From NCBI GenBank assembly GCA_034435455.1, contig DAOTXL010000108.1, positions 1-64,000 of the forward strand: a stretch of 64,000 nucleotides of DNA, given 5' to 3'. Shown here in pieces: positions 40,596 to 48,812 of the stretch. The notes under the pieces were generated by a model. It was given only the letters and a program-made list of their open reading frames with translations. It ran no database searches and was not told the origin of the DNA. The first letter of the stretch is position 1. Each line of letters begins with the position of its first letter. Source of the stretch: DAOTXL01 sp034435455 (GTDB lineage Bacteria; Chloroflexota; Anaerolineae; JAAYZQ01). Position numbers and translations under genes: made by a program.

Positions 40596-42245
40596 TTATT
40601 TATTTACATACACGTCATGCAGCCAGGGGAACCAGCCACGACGGTCGAAGCGAAGCCCCTTGACGGTTGCTTTGGCGGCATTCAGGTTAACATAATCTCG
40701 GACAGGCAGGACCAGAGCCAGGTCCATGATGCGGGTCTGGGCCTGAGCATAGAGGTCGGCCCGCCGGTTGGGATCGAGGGTGCTGATCCCCTCGTTCAGC
40801 AGGCGGTCCAGTTCGGCGTCACGGACCCTGGACCAGTTAAAGCCCCCCTCGGCGTTGGCCGACAGGTAGGTCGAGTTGAGCACGCTGGGGTCGCTGCCGG
40901 AAAAGACCATAGGGGCCAGGTGGTGTTCGCCCTTGCCCGCTGCCTCCACTGCTGCCGGAAAGGCCACTGTCTGGGTTTGCAACTCCACCCCCACTGCCCG
41001 GAGCTGGGCCTGAAGCATCTGCCCCACCTCTGGCAGATAGCCCCAGGTCATCAGGTAGGCTTGCAACACCAGGGGCTGACCCTCCTTGTCGCGGATGCCG
41101 TCCCCGTCCGAATCGGTCCAGCCGGCCTGGGTCAGCAGCTCTGCTGCCAGGGCCGGATCATAGGCGTAGCGGCCCTCGACCGCCGGGGTAAAGCCCATCG
41201 TCACGGCGCTCAGCGGGCCATGAGCCACCGGCGAATAGTCCTGGAAGATGGTGTGGACAATGGCCTGACGGTCGGTGGCGTAGAGCAACGCCTGGCGCAC
41301 ACGCAGGTCGTCGGTGGGCGGCTTTTCGGTGTTGAAAAAGAACTGCAACGGCTGGCCGGGGATCGGCACTTTGTAGAGGGTGAACGCCTGGTTGCCCTCC
41401 AGCCGGGTGGCGTCCTGGGGTGGGATCTCGCCCATCACATCGGCCTGGCCCGATTCCAGCGCCAGGGCCCGGACGGCCGGGTCCGCGTAAAAGCGGAACT
41501 CTATCTCATCCAGATAGGCCGGTCCGTTGTGGTCGTAGACCTCCGGCGCCCAGGCGTACTCAGGGTTGCGCACCAGGGTCAGGTGGTCGTTGGGCACATA
41601 CTCCTGAAAGATAAAGGGGCCGGTCCCCACCTGATGGAGCTGATAGTCGGCCCCCCATCGCTGGACCGCTGTGGGCGAGGCCATGCCCAGATAGACCTGG
41701 CTGGCCGAATCAAGGAAGGGGGCATAAGGCTGCTTGAAATGGACCCTGACCGTGTATTCATCCACGATTTCGGTGTGGTCATAGGGGCCGAGCATCCCCC
41801 GCGCCTTGCGCGACCGGGTCTCTGGATTGGCGATGCGCTCCAGGTTGAATTGCACCGCCTGGGCGTTGAACGGGGTGCCATCATGGAATTTTACGTCCCG
41901 GCGCAGGTGGAAGGTGTAGGTCAGCCCATCGGCTGAGACCTCCCACCGTTCGGCCAGGCCGGGCACGAAGCTGCCGTCCAGGTCCTGGTAGATCAGCGTG
42001 TCGTAGACGCTGGTCAGCGGGATACCCAGTTCGGACGAGGCATCCACGTGGGGGTCAATGCCTGAAGGGGCCAGCGTCAGGCCGTAGATGATCTTGCCGC
42101 CCGGCGTGGGGCCGGGTGTGGCGCTGGGCAGCGGGGGGATGGGCGTCGGCGCGGCTGTCGGGGCGGATTCACAGGCGGTCAGGAGAGTGAGAAGGGGGAT
42201 GAGAGTCAGGGCCAGGAACCTGACATGCGGTTTGAGACGGTGCAT
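40596..42245 (-). CDS. Extracellular solute-binding lipoprotein, family 5 (peptide/nickel type)
   Basis: 549 residues from ATG at 42245, seven bases after GAGGAGGT; an ATG at 42251 has too little spacing. The signal peptide ends at the lipobox L-L-T-A-C, so it is lipid-anchored outside the membrane, followed by a Pro/Thr-rich spacer. The mature part has the SBP family 5 layout (Y-G-L-T-L-A-P-S-G-I-D-P-H, and V-R-Q-A-L-L-Y-A-T-D-R in the second half). It delivers ligand to the DppB/C pair downstream. Ligand class (oligopeptide, dipeptide, nickel, sugar) is not resolved. Confidence 0.92.
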   Translation of the reverse strand: MHRLKPHVRFLALTLIPLLTLLTACESAPTAAPTPIPPLPSATPGPTPGGKIIYGLTLAPSGIDPHVDASSELGIPLTSVYDTLIYQDLDGSFVPGLAERWEVSADGLTYTFHLRRDVKFHDGTPFNAQAVQFNLERIANPETRSRKARGMLGPYDHTEIVDEYTVRVHFKQPYAPFLDSASQVYLGMASPTAVQRWGADYQLHQVGTGPFIFQEYVPNDHLTLVRNPEYAWAPEVYDHNGPAYLDEIEFRFYADPAVRALALESGQADVMGEIPPQDATRLEGNQAFTLYKVPIPGQPLQFFFNTEKPPTDDLRVRQALLYATDRQAIVHTIFQDYSPVAHGPLSAVTMGFTPAVEGRYAYDPALAAELLTQAGWTDSDGDGIRDKEGQPLVLQAYLMTWGYLPEVGQMLQAQLRAVGVELQTQTVAFPAAVEAAGKGEHHLAPMVFSGSDPSVLNSTYLSANAEGGFNWSRVRDAELDRLLNEGISTLDPNRRADLYAQAQTRIMDLALVLPVRDYVNLNAAKATVKGLRFDRRGWFPWLHDVYVNK

Positions 42246-42272
42246 GGTCATACCTCCTCAATTTTCCATCCC

Positions 42273-42301
42273 ATTATACCCCAAAGGGCTGCCGGAAGCA
42301 A
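42273..42301 (-). promoter_or_regulatory. Sigma-70 promoter for the ABC importer
   Basis: On the minus strand TTGCTT (42301-42296), 17 bases, TATAAT (42278-42273), 28 bases before the lipoprotein ATG at 42245. Confidence 0.75.
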
Positions 42302-42325
42302 ATGGCCGCCGGGGTGCGCCCCAGA

Positions 42326-44560
42326 TCAGCCGTGCCCTCTGTGCCCTATGAGCACGGCCATCCCGGTCAGGCCGACCAGGGCCACGGCCAGGCAGGTATG
42401 GGGCAGGCCCAGCACCGGCACCAACAGGCTGCTGGTCAACACGGCCCCCAGACAGCCACCGGCCAGGTCGGCGCCGTACAGTTGTCCGGCCACCCGGCCG
42501 CTTTCCCCTGGGGTGCAGGCCACGGCCAGCGGGAAGGCCAGCCCCACCAGCCCACCGCCGAGCAGCGCCAGCAGCGGGAAGGCCCAGACGGGCGGGGTCA
42601 ACGGCACAACCCCCATCAGCCCCAGGGCAAACAGGGCGATCCCTGCCTGAATGCCGATCAACACCGTCCGTGGCCGGTAGGGCAGGTGGCCGATCTGCCC
42701 CACGCGGCTGCCCCCGGCCAGGCCGGCCATGAAGCTGGTCACGATCAACCCTACCTGACCGTAGATGGAACCGTGTCCCACCTGAAAGGCAAAAAGCAGA
42801 ATCACCTCCAACGCCATCCCGGCCAGCCCGACAAGGCCGACCGCCGCCGGGACCGGTCGGCGGCGCAACAGAGGGATGGCCAGCGCCAGGAGCAGGGCCA
42901 GCCAGCCCAACCGGAGCCACGAGGCTCCGGCTGCCAGACGGCTCAATTCCTCGGAAAAGCGGGTCAGCCAGGCTGTCAGGTCGTAAAAGTAGCAGATCGG
43001 CTCCAGGTCCCGGTTGAGGCGCACCCCCTCGATTGTGGCCAGGAGCTGTTGGACCTGGGCACCACGGTCGGTAGTCAGCAGGTAGTGCAGGTAGGAGGGC
43101 ACCACCTGGCGCGTGACAAGGCCCCGTTCTGTCAGCCGGGCGCTATAGGTGGTCGGGTCGGCTGGCAGGGGGGCGTCGGAGGCCAGCAGGAAGAGCCGCT
43201 CGCCCGGCAGCAGCCTCGTCTCGGCAAAGCAAGTGCTCAAGGTGCGGGATACGCTGGCGGCCAGCCGTTGCAACGCCGGGCTGGGGTAGTTCTCCTGCCA
43301 GGGCAGGCTCAGGGCAAACACCCCACCAGGGGCCAGCACGGCCCGCACCTCGGTGAAAAACTCCTGGGTGTAAAAGCGGTTGAGCTGGCCGGTAGCCGGC
43401 TCCGGCAGGTCGAGGATGACCACGTCAAACAGCCCGGCCGATCCTCTGGCCGCGCCGCCCTGTCGGACATACAGCCGTCCGTCGGTGTGGGCCAGCGTCA
43501 CACGCCGGTCGTCAAGGGCGGCGGCCTGTTCGGAGGGGAGCTCACGGCGGGCCGTGGCGATCAACAACGGATCCAATTCGACATAATGCACCTCCGCGAC
43601 CGATGGGTGTTTGAGGAGTTCGGCCAGGCTGCCGCTCACCCCGCCGCCGATCAGCAGCACGCGGCGAGGCCGGGGGTGGGCCAGCAACGGCAGGTGCGCC
43701 ACCTCTTCAGCCGTGGTGCCCTGCGTCTCGAAAAAGAGCAGGCCGTTCTCGTAAAAGATGCGCTGCTCTCCGGCCCCGGTGACGACGATCCGCCCATAGG
43801 CCGAATCGCGGGCAAAGCGCAGGCCGGGGTATTGCCAGCGGAGTGTCTGTCGGTGCAGCCAGCCGCCCAGCGGCCAGGCCCCGCCGATCAACAACAGCGC
43901 TCCCACCGCTATCACCCCCCAGCCTGCTCCCCTGCGCCCCTGCCCTGCCGCCACTGCCAGGTTGATCCCCCCCACCCCCAGGGCAATCTGGAGAGGGTCC
44001 AGCCGGTGGACCAGCAGAAAGCTGTAGAGCGCCCCGCCCACGACCGCCCCCAGACTTTCAGCCACATAGGCGGCGCCAACCCCTCCCCCCACCCTGTCCC
44101 GATGCAGGGAGGGGTGGGAGGGGCATAGCTGCGCTCCCAGGGTGAACAACCGGCCCAGCAACAGGCATAACGGAGCCAGGGTCAGCAGGAGGGTCAACAG
44201 CGTGGAGCCAGGGGGCAGCAATGCCCCCGGCGTCACGTGCAGCAGCGTCCGGCTGCCGCGCACCAACGCCACCTGGGCCGGGAGGAGCAGGGCGGCCACA
44301 GCCAGCCCGGCGCGCAGGCTTGAAACGACGCGGCCCAACCCCCAGGCTCCGACCGCCACCCAGGCCAGCCAGACGGCCAGGATCAGGCCGATGACCAGCT
44401 CGTTGCCGTAAAAAACGGCCACCAGCTCGCGCAACAAAACGAGCTGACCGATGGTGGCGGTAAAGCCGACGGCGGCCAGGGCCAGAAAGCAGGAGCGAGC
44501 AGATACAGGTTGCTCCTGGCGGAGGTTAATCTTCTCCGAACCACTGCCCACCGAAAACAT
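42326..44560 (-). CDS. Fused membrane / spermidine-synthase-like protein
   Basis: About 744 residues. Six to eight helices, then a class-I methyltransferase-fold aminopropyltransferase domain (about 260-500) with the SAM/dcSAM loop V-L-L-I-G-G-G-V-S-G, acidic V-E-L-D-P and catalytic-loop I-L-D-L-P-E-P-A-T-G, then about seven more helices. This is the layout of membrane-fused spermidine synthases. Polyamine synthesis fits the family, but membrane members may have other acceptors. Start uncertain: ATG at 44560 overlaps the Memo gene by 35 bases, ATG at 44593 also possible, and no clear Shine-Dalgarno is seen. It probably follows the AmmeMemo gene in one transcript. Confidence 0.8.
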   Translation of the reverse strand: MFSVGSGSEKINLRQEQPVSARSCFLALAAVGFTATIGQLVLLRELVAVFYGNELVIGLILAVWLAWVAVGAWGLGRVVSSLRAGLAVAALLLPAQVALVRGSRTLLHVTPGALLPPGSTLLTLLLTLAPLCLLLGRLFTLGAQLCPSHPSLHRDRVGGGVGAAYVAESLGAVVGGALYSFLLVHRLDPLQIALGVGGINLAVAAGQGRRGAGWGVIAVGALLLIGGAWPLGGWLHRQTLRWQYPGLRFARDSAYGRIVVTGAGEQRIFYENGLLFFETQGTTAEEVAHLPLLAHPRPRRVLLIGGGVSGSLAELLKHPSVAEVHYVELDPLLIATARRELPSEQAAALDDRRVTLAHTDGRLYVRQGGAARGSAGLFDVVILDLPEPATGQLNRFYTQEFFTEVRAVLAPGGVFALSLPWQENYPSPALQRLAASVSRTLSTCFAETRLLPGERLFLLASDAPLPADPTTYSARLTERGLVTRQVVPSYLHYLLTTDRGAQVQQLLATIEGVRLNRDLEPICYFYDLTAWLTRFSEELSRLAAGASWLRLGWLALLLALAIPLLRRRPVPAAVGLVGLAGMALEVILLFAFQVGHGSIYGQVGLIVTSFMAGLAGGSRVGQIGHLPYRPRTVLIGIQAGIALFALGLMGVVPLTPPVWAFPLLALLGGGLVGLAFPLAVACTPGESGRVAGQLYGADLAGGCLGAVLTSSLLVPVLGLPHTCLAVALVGLTGMAVLIGHRGHG

Positions 44561-46172
44561 AGAAGCGGGCCTTGGCGCTCTGCCAGCAATCATCAGGCAA
44601 GCCGGCCTTGCGACATAGATTGAGCAGCATCGTGGCCAGGTCCCAGCCCTGCTCTGGAGCCACCTGGGGCAGGAAGAGGGCGCCTTTATCCTGGCCTACG
44701 CGCATGAACACCCCGTCGTGGCCGATCTGGATCTGGTCGGGGCCTGCCACCTGGTGCATCGGTTCGAGCAGGGTGATCTCCAGGGTCAGGTTCGGCAGCT
44801 CATCGGCGGTGACGGGCGGGAAACGGGGGTCAGCCAGGGCAGCAGCCACGGCTGCATACTGGACGTTGAGGTAGACCGGCCGGTCGCCCTCCAACCGGCC
44901 CAGGCAGCCGCGCAGTTCGCCGTTCTTCTCATAGGTGACGTAGGCCCCCAGCGGTTGGAGCAGGGCCGGATCGTCGCTGTGAAAGGTGGGGAAGGTCTCC
45001 GTCTCCAGATAGTGGGCAATGGTCCGCCGCGCCAGGGCCAGCAGCTCCTTTTGTTGCTCTGGGGAGAGGAGGAGTGGTTGGGGGTTGGATATTGGGAATT
45101 GGGGATTGGATATTGGGGATTGGGGATTGGAGATTGGGGATTGGGGATTGGGTGGTTGCTGTCCGCCGGAATTTTGCCACAGGGCAACGGCCCCATAGCC
45201 GACGACCTGCGATCGGTCACCGATGGGGGTATCGCCCGAGTTGGCATAGTGGAGGATGGTTGCCTGATCGGCTCCCATCTGTCGGGCGGCCAGGAGAGCG
45301 GCCATGACTGCCCCCTGGCTGCACATAGTCGGCGGCTCGCTTCCACCCAGACCCAACTCGGCGCAACGTCGGGGCGAGTCGGCCACTGCCTGGGGGTCCA
45401 GCGAGGCGATGGCCTGCAAGGCGATCTGATCCATCTGCCGCGCCTCGTCGTAGGGGTGGTAGTGCGACAGGTCGGTGCTGGCGACGATCAGGGCCGGGCG
45501 GTCGCCGAAGGCGCGTACCAGTGCCCTGGCCAGGAGTTGGGCGTTCTCCAGCGATGGGCGGCGGATGACCACCGGGACGATCCGTGCGCCCGGGCAGGCT
45601 ACCTGGAGAAAGGGCAACTGGTTCTCCACGGGATGCTCGGCCTGGAACGCTGCCCGGTCGAATGCGATCCGTTTGTCGGCGGTCAAAAGGGCCTGGGCGA
45701 CCTCCTCGTCCACAGCCAGGTTGCCCAGCGGGGTCTCGAAAGCGCCCGCTGCCCAGACGGCCACCTCGGCCGAGCCGTTGCCTGAGTGGGTATCGCCGAT
45801 GATGGCAATGGTCTGGCCGGCACAGCCGTGGACCTGCATGGTCCGAAAGGCGTAGCCGGCCACGGCCCCGGAATAGAGATAGCCGGCGTGGGGCACGATG
45901 ACGGCCAGCAGCCGGCCCGGCAGTGGCTCGACTTCGGCCTGGGCAAGGTAGCTCTCGACGGCGGCCTGCAACCTGGCCGGATCGGCCGGATACCACTTGC
46001 CGGCCCCCTCAACCTGATGCAGGTCCTGCAGCCGGATGGAAGCGGCGGGGGACGGAGCAAGGGTGGGAGTCGCCGGCAGGGCAGTGACCAACGCCGTCGG
46101 CTCAGGCTGACCGGCAGGCCCACAGGCCCCGGTCAACAGCAGGAACAGCAGCAGGCTCAGGCGTCGCAACAT
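44526..46172 (-). CDS. AmmeMemoRadiSam system: Memo-AMMECR1 fusion lipoprotein
   Basis: 548 residues from ATG at 46172; a GTG at 46178 is in frame. The N-terminus carries a lipobox L-L-T-G-A-C, so the protein is probably lipid-anchored outside. Memo domain (about 50-340): P-H-A-G-Y, G-D-T-H-S-G, S-T-D-L-S-H-Y and a late Cys in M-C-S-Q-G provide the conserved metal-site residues. The linker (about 342-370) is a repeated N-P-Q-S-P-I-S. AMMECR1 domain (375-548): R-G-C-L-G, then D-P-R-F-P-P-V. The Memo family includes human MEMO1, an iron-binding protein; the bacterial function is not established. It lies 490 bases before the radical SAM partner, with a decayed gene between. Confidence 0.9.
   Translation of the reverse strand: MLRRLSLLLFLLLTGACGPAGQPEPTALVTALPATPTLAPSPAASIRLQDLHQVEGAGKWYPADPARLQAAVESYLAQAEVEPLPGRLLAVIVPHAGYLYSGAVAGYAFRTMQVHGCAGQTIAIIGDTHSGNGSAEVAVWAAGAFETPLGNLAVDEEVAQALLTADKRIAFDRAAFQAEHPVENQLPFLQVACPGARIVPVVIRRPSLENAQLLARALVRAFGDRPALIVASTDLSHYHPYDEARQMDQIALQAIASLDPQAVADSPRRCAELGLGGSEPPTMCSQGAVMAALLAARQMGADQATILHYANSGDTPIGDRSQVVGYGAVALWQNSGGQQPPNPQSPISNPQSPISNPQFPISNPQPLLLSPEQQKELLALARRTIAHYLETETFPTFHSDDPALLQPLGAYVTYEKNGELRGCLGRLEGDRPVYLNVQYAAVAAALADPRFPPVTADELPNLTLEITLLEPMHQVAGPDQIQIGHDGVFMRVGQDKGALFLPQVAPEQGWDLATMLLNLCRKAGLPDDCWQSAKARFYVFGGQWFGED
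45078..45147. repeat. Ten in-phase heptanucleotide repeats (TTGGGGA type) within coding sequence
   Basis: Units TTGGGGA, TTGGATA, TTGGAGA and TTGGGAA run without interruption. Three units give seven codons, so on the minus strand they encode a 7-residue peptide repeat N-P-Q-S-P-I-S linking Memo and AMMECR1. The same period is found at 4837-4871. Such heptamers resemble the STRR-type repeats of cyanobacteria. Confidence 0.9.
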
Positions 46173-46178
46173 GGCCAC

Positions 46179-46615
46179 TCAGCCGCGCAAACAGGACTGG
46201 AACTCCTGCAGGCTGGTGACCTGAGCAGCCTTGAATACCAGCTCCTGTAAGGCCGACTCATCCTCGATGCGTTCCAGTTGTCGGGCGATGCCTCCCAGGT
46301 CTGTGGCCGACAGGTCCAGCCTGGCTCGCAAGAAGCCGAGGATCGTCTGACGATGGGCTTTGAGAGCACCCTGCTGGAGGCCCTGCTGGAGGCCCTGCTG
46401 GAGGCCCTGCTGGAGGCCTTGCTGGAGGCCCTGCTGCATCCCTTCCTGCAGGATTTCCAGATAGAGCGGTGACTCGCGCAGTACCGGCATGTTCCACCTC
46501 ACGATCTTCTTGACTGTCTCCACATCTATCACAAAGCTGGCAAACAACGCCAGAATCGTTTCCAGTTCCTCACCTTAATCCACTTGCTGCTCACATCGGC
46601 TCTGGCCACGGCCAT
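46179..46615 (-). pseudogene. Remnant of an Rpn/PD-(D/E)XK transposase-like gene
   Basis: The frame ending at 46179 contains L-E-T-I-L-A-L-F-A-S-F, N-M-P-V-L-R-E-S-P-L-Y-L-E-I-L-Q-E-G and M-Q-Q-G-L-Q-Q-G repeats, the C-terminal half of Rpn-family nuclease-like proteins (about 300 residues normally). A stop lies just before it. An ATG at 46615 with AGGAGGA and a good promoter (46630-46658) opens a different frame of 28 codons that ends inside this region, so the control signals survive while the N-terminal catalytic part has been lost. A short ORF starting at TTG 46547 is open but I do not think it encodes a working protein. Confidence 0.7.
46369..46436. repeat. 12-base tandem repeat (CCCTGCTGGAGG)
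   Basis: Five full units and a partial one, encoding Q-Q-G-L tetrapeptides on the minus strand within the Rpn-like remnant. This is a normal feature of the family. Confidence 0.9.
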
Positions 46616-46629
46616 TCCTCCTGGCTCTG

Positions 46630-46658
46630 ATTATACCCGACTTGGGTCGAAAGGGCAA
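46630..46658 (-). promoter_or_regulatory. Sigma-70 promoter upstream of the Rpn remnant
   Basis: On the minus strand TTGCCC (46658-46653), 17 bases, TATAAT (46635-46630). It would also transcribe the Memo-AMMECR1 gene and the membrane spermidine synthase-like gene. Confidence 0.7.
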
Positions 46659-46661
46659 TTT

Positions 46662-47885
46662 TCATTGCCACACCCCTGCGATCGGCGTGCCGCAGTAGCC
46701 ACACCGCCCATCGGTCAGGTGCATGGCTACGGTGGCCATGCCGGCCCGCTGGATGATCATCTGCTGACAGTTAGGGCAGTAGGTATGATTGCCTTCGTGG
46801 CCGGGGACGTTGCCCAGATAAACGTAGTGCAGGCCGACCTCCAGAGCCATCCGCCGCGCTGCTTCCAACGTCTCCAGAGGGGTGTCGGGCAGGTTCAGAA
46901 GCTGATAATCGGGATGAAAGCGGCTGAAATGTAGCGGGACATCAGGGCCGACGGTGTCCAGCACCCATTCGGCCAGGGCGCGCAGCTCGGCCGGGTCGTC
47001 GTTCAGGGTGGGCACCACCAGATTGACGATTTCCAGGTGTACGCCCTGGTCGTGAATGGTGCGGATCGCCTCCAGCACCGGGGCCAGGGTGCCGGCACAT
47101 ACCTGCCGGTAAAAGTCGTCGTTAAAGCCTTTCAGGTCAATCTTGATGGCATCTACAGCCTGACACAACTCTTTGAGGGGCTCTGGGTTCACATAGCCGG
47201 AGGAGATGACGACGCTGCGCAACCCGGCACGGCGGCCCAGGCGAGCGGTGTCGAGCATGTACTCATAAAAGACCATCGGTTCGGAGTAGGTGTAGGCGAT
47301 GGTCGGCGCGCCCTGCCCGGCAGCCGTGCTGACAATGACTTCCGGCGGAGCGTCGTAGTTTTGTGTTTCCTCAGGAGGGTGCTGGGAGATGGTATAGTTC
47401 TGGCAGTATTTGCAACGCAGGCTGCAGCCGGCAGTAGCCAGCGAGAAGGCGGTCGTTCCGGGCAGGAAATGGAAGAAAGGTTTTTTCTCGATGGGGTCTA
47501 CATGGATGGCACACGGGTTGCCGTAGACAAAGCTGTAAAGCCGGCCGCCGCGGTTTTCGCGCACGCGACAGATGCCGCGCTCCCCTTCGGCCAGGAGGCA
47601 ACGATTGGGGCACAACCCGCAGCGGACATAACGCCCCTGATGAGGGACATGGCAGTAGAGCGTCCGCGACGGTTCGGCCGGGGCATGGCATGAAGCACAG
47701 TCCAGCCCGCCCTCCACACCGGAGTAGTACATGGCTTCGCGGGTGTGATCGGGCAGTGACAACGGCGCCTCAGTCGTGGTCTGATCCCCCCACCGCCAGT
47801 CGGCCCATAGCGCCCCTCCGCCCAGGGCACACAGCCCGGCGCCGGCAAGCCCTTTTAGAAATGTGCGACGGGAAATCTTGGTCAT
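46662..47885 (-). CDS. AmmeMemoRadiSam system: radical SAM protein with Tat signal
   Basis: 407 residues, ATG at 47885 after GAGGG. Residues 5-11 read S-R-R-T-F-L-K, a twin-arginine motif, followed by a hydrophobic Ala/Gly stretch. C154-x3-C158-x2-C161 (C-S-L-R-C-K-Y-C) is the radical SAM [4Fe-4S] motif. An extra Cys-rich N-terminal part (about 60-125) resembles pyruvate-formate-lyase-activase-like family members and includes C-A-S-C-H (63-67), which fits a covalent haem c site. The C-terminus has more CxxC pairs (Y-C-P-N-C, C-G-Y-C-G). Tat export would place it outside the membrane, unusual because SAM is cytoplasmic. Target and reaction unknown. Confidence 0.92.
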   Translation of the reverse strand: MTKISRRTFLKGLAGAGLCALGGGALWADWRWGDQTTTEAPLSLPDHTREAMYYSGVEGGLDCASCHAPAEPSRTLYCHVPHQGRYVRCGLCPNRCLLAEGERGICRVRENRGGRLYSFVYGNPCAIHVDPIEKKPFFHFLPGTTAFSLATAGCSLRCKYCQNYTISQHPPEETQNYDAPPEVIVSTAAGQGAPTIAYTYSEPMVFYEYMLDTARLGRRAGLRSVVISSGYVNPEPLKELCQAVDAIKIDLKGFNDDFYRQVCAGTLAPVLEAIRTIHDQGVHLEIVNLVVPTLNDDPAELRALAEWVLDTVGPDVPLHFSRFHPDYQLLNLPDTPLETLEAARRMALEVGLHYVYLGNVPGHEGNHTYCPNCQQMIIQRAGMATVAMHLTDGRCGYCGTPIAGVWQ

Positions 47886-47924
47886 CGAACCCTCTTCTTT
47901 CCAACTCAGAGCCAGTCAAAGTCT

Positions 47925-48000
47925 ACCACGAAGGCGCACAGGGCAAGGAAATGAGATGAAATTGAAAGAAATTCCTTGTGTCCTTCGTGTCCTTAGTGGT
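47925..48000. repeat. Short inverted repeat of the CACGAAGG / CCTTCGTG type
   Basis: The sequence begins ACCACGAAGG (47925) and ends CCTTAGTGGT (48000), with TTCCTTGTGTCCTTCGTGTCC before the right end. An A-rich middle separates the arms. It fills the gap between ccsA and the radical SAM gene. The motif resembles CACGAAGGACACGAAGG-type repeats seen between genes in many bacterial genomes; probably a small non-autonomous element. Confidence 0.55.
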
Positions 48001-48014
48001 TTTCAGACCAGCTT

Positions 48015-48812
48015 TTAGAACAGATGCAGGCTTTCCACTCCTGTCTTCCGCGCCAGCCAGCCGACGCCCAGGAAGGTGAACAACACTGCCCCCAACCCGA
48101 TCAACGCCAGCCAGGCCAGGCGGCGACCCCGCCAATCCCGTTGCCGCCGCAGGTGCCAGTAGAGGGTGTAGATCAGCCAGGTCATGAGCGTCCACCTCTC
48201 TTTCAGGTCCCAGCCCCAGGCGCGGCCCCAGGCGGCCTGCGCCCAGACCATGCCCAACAGCAGGGCCAGGGTCAGCAGCGGGTAGCCGGCAGCGATGGCC
48301 CGCTCCAGGAGCCGTTCGGCCGGATGGCGCTCCCCTTCCCGCAGCAGCCAGGCCAGGCCCGCCGCTCCGGCCAGGGCCAGCGCCCCGTAAGCCAGCGCCG
48401 CGGCGCCGGCGTGGAGCGGAAACCAGATCGAGTCGAGGGCCGGCGGCAGGGGCAAGATGGCCCGTTGGAGGGCCGGCAGGCCCAACCGGGCATAGGCGAT
48501 CAGGGCCGTTGCCGCCAGCATCGCCGTTGCCTGGGCGGCCGGGACGCGGGCGTCTGGCCTGCTGTCGAAAGCCACCGCCATCAGGGCTATCCCCAGGGCA
48601 AAGGCCAGGGCGAACTCGTACTGTCCGCTCAGCGGCCAATGGCCGGCCTGCCATCCCCGCGCTGCCACCGCTCCCCCCAGGATCGCTGCGCCGGCGGCGG
48701 CCAGCCAGCCAGCCGGCCGCCAGCTTCCGGTCCATTCCCCCCGCAGGTGGGCGGCCGCGGCCAGCAGGAAACATCCCCCCGCTGCCAGCGGGGCGATTGC
48801 GCCGCTACCCAT
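48015..48812 (-). CDS. ccsA: Cytochrome c biogenesis protein CcsA/ResC
   Basis: 265 residues, about eight helices. The WWD-like haem-handling motif is present as W-G-R-A-W-G-W-D-L-K-E-R-W-T near residue 195. With ResB it moves haem across the membrane and attaches it to CxxCH apocytochromes (System II). The ATG at 48812 overlaps the resB stop by 8 bases. The next gene downstream, the radical SAM protein, itself carries a CxxCH motif. Confidence 0.9.
   Translation of the reverse strand: MGSGAIAPLAAGGCFLLAAAAHLRGEWTGSWRPAGWLAAAGAAILGGAVAARGWQAGHWPLSGQYEFALAFALGIALMAVAFDSRPDARVPAAQATAMLAATALIAYARLGLPALQRAILPLPPALDSIWFPLHAGAAALAYGALALAGAAGLAWLLREGERHPAERLLERAIAAGYPLLTLALLLGMVWAQAAWGRAWGWDLKERWTLMTWLIYTLYWHLRRQRDWRGRRLAWLALIGLGAVLFTFLGVGWLARKTGVESLHLF

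Noticed and set aside
45078..45147. CRISPR or origin iteron
   Set aside because: Units are seven bases, contiguous, and lie in frame in a coding linker.
46369..46436. CRISPR-like array
   Set aside because: The 12-base units are contiguous, without spacers, and encode Q-Q-G-L in an Rpn-like remnant.
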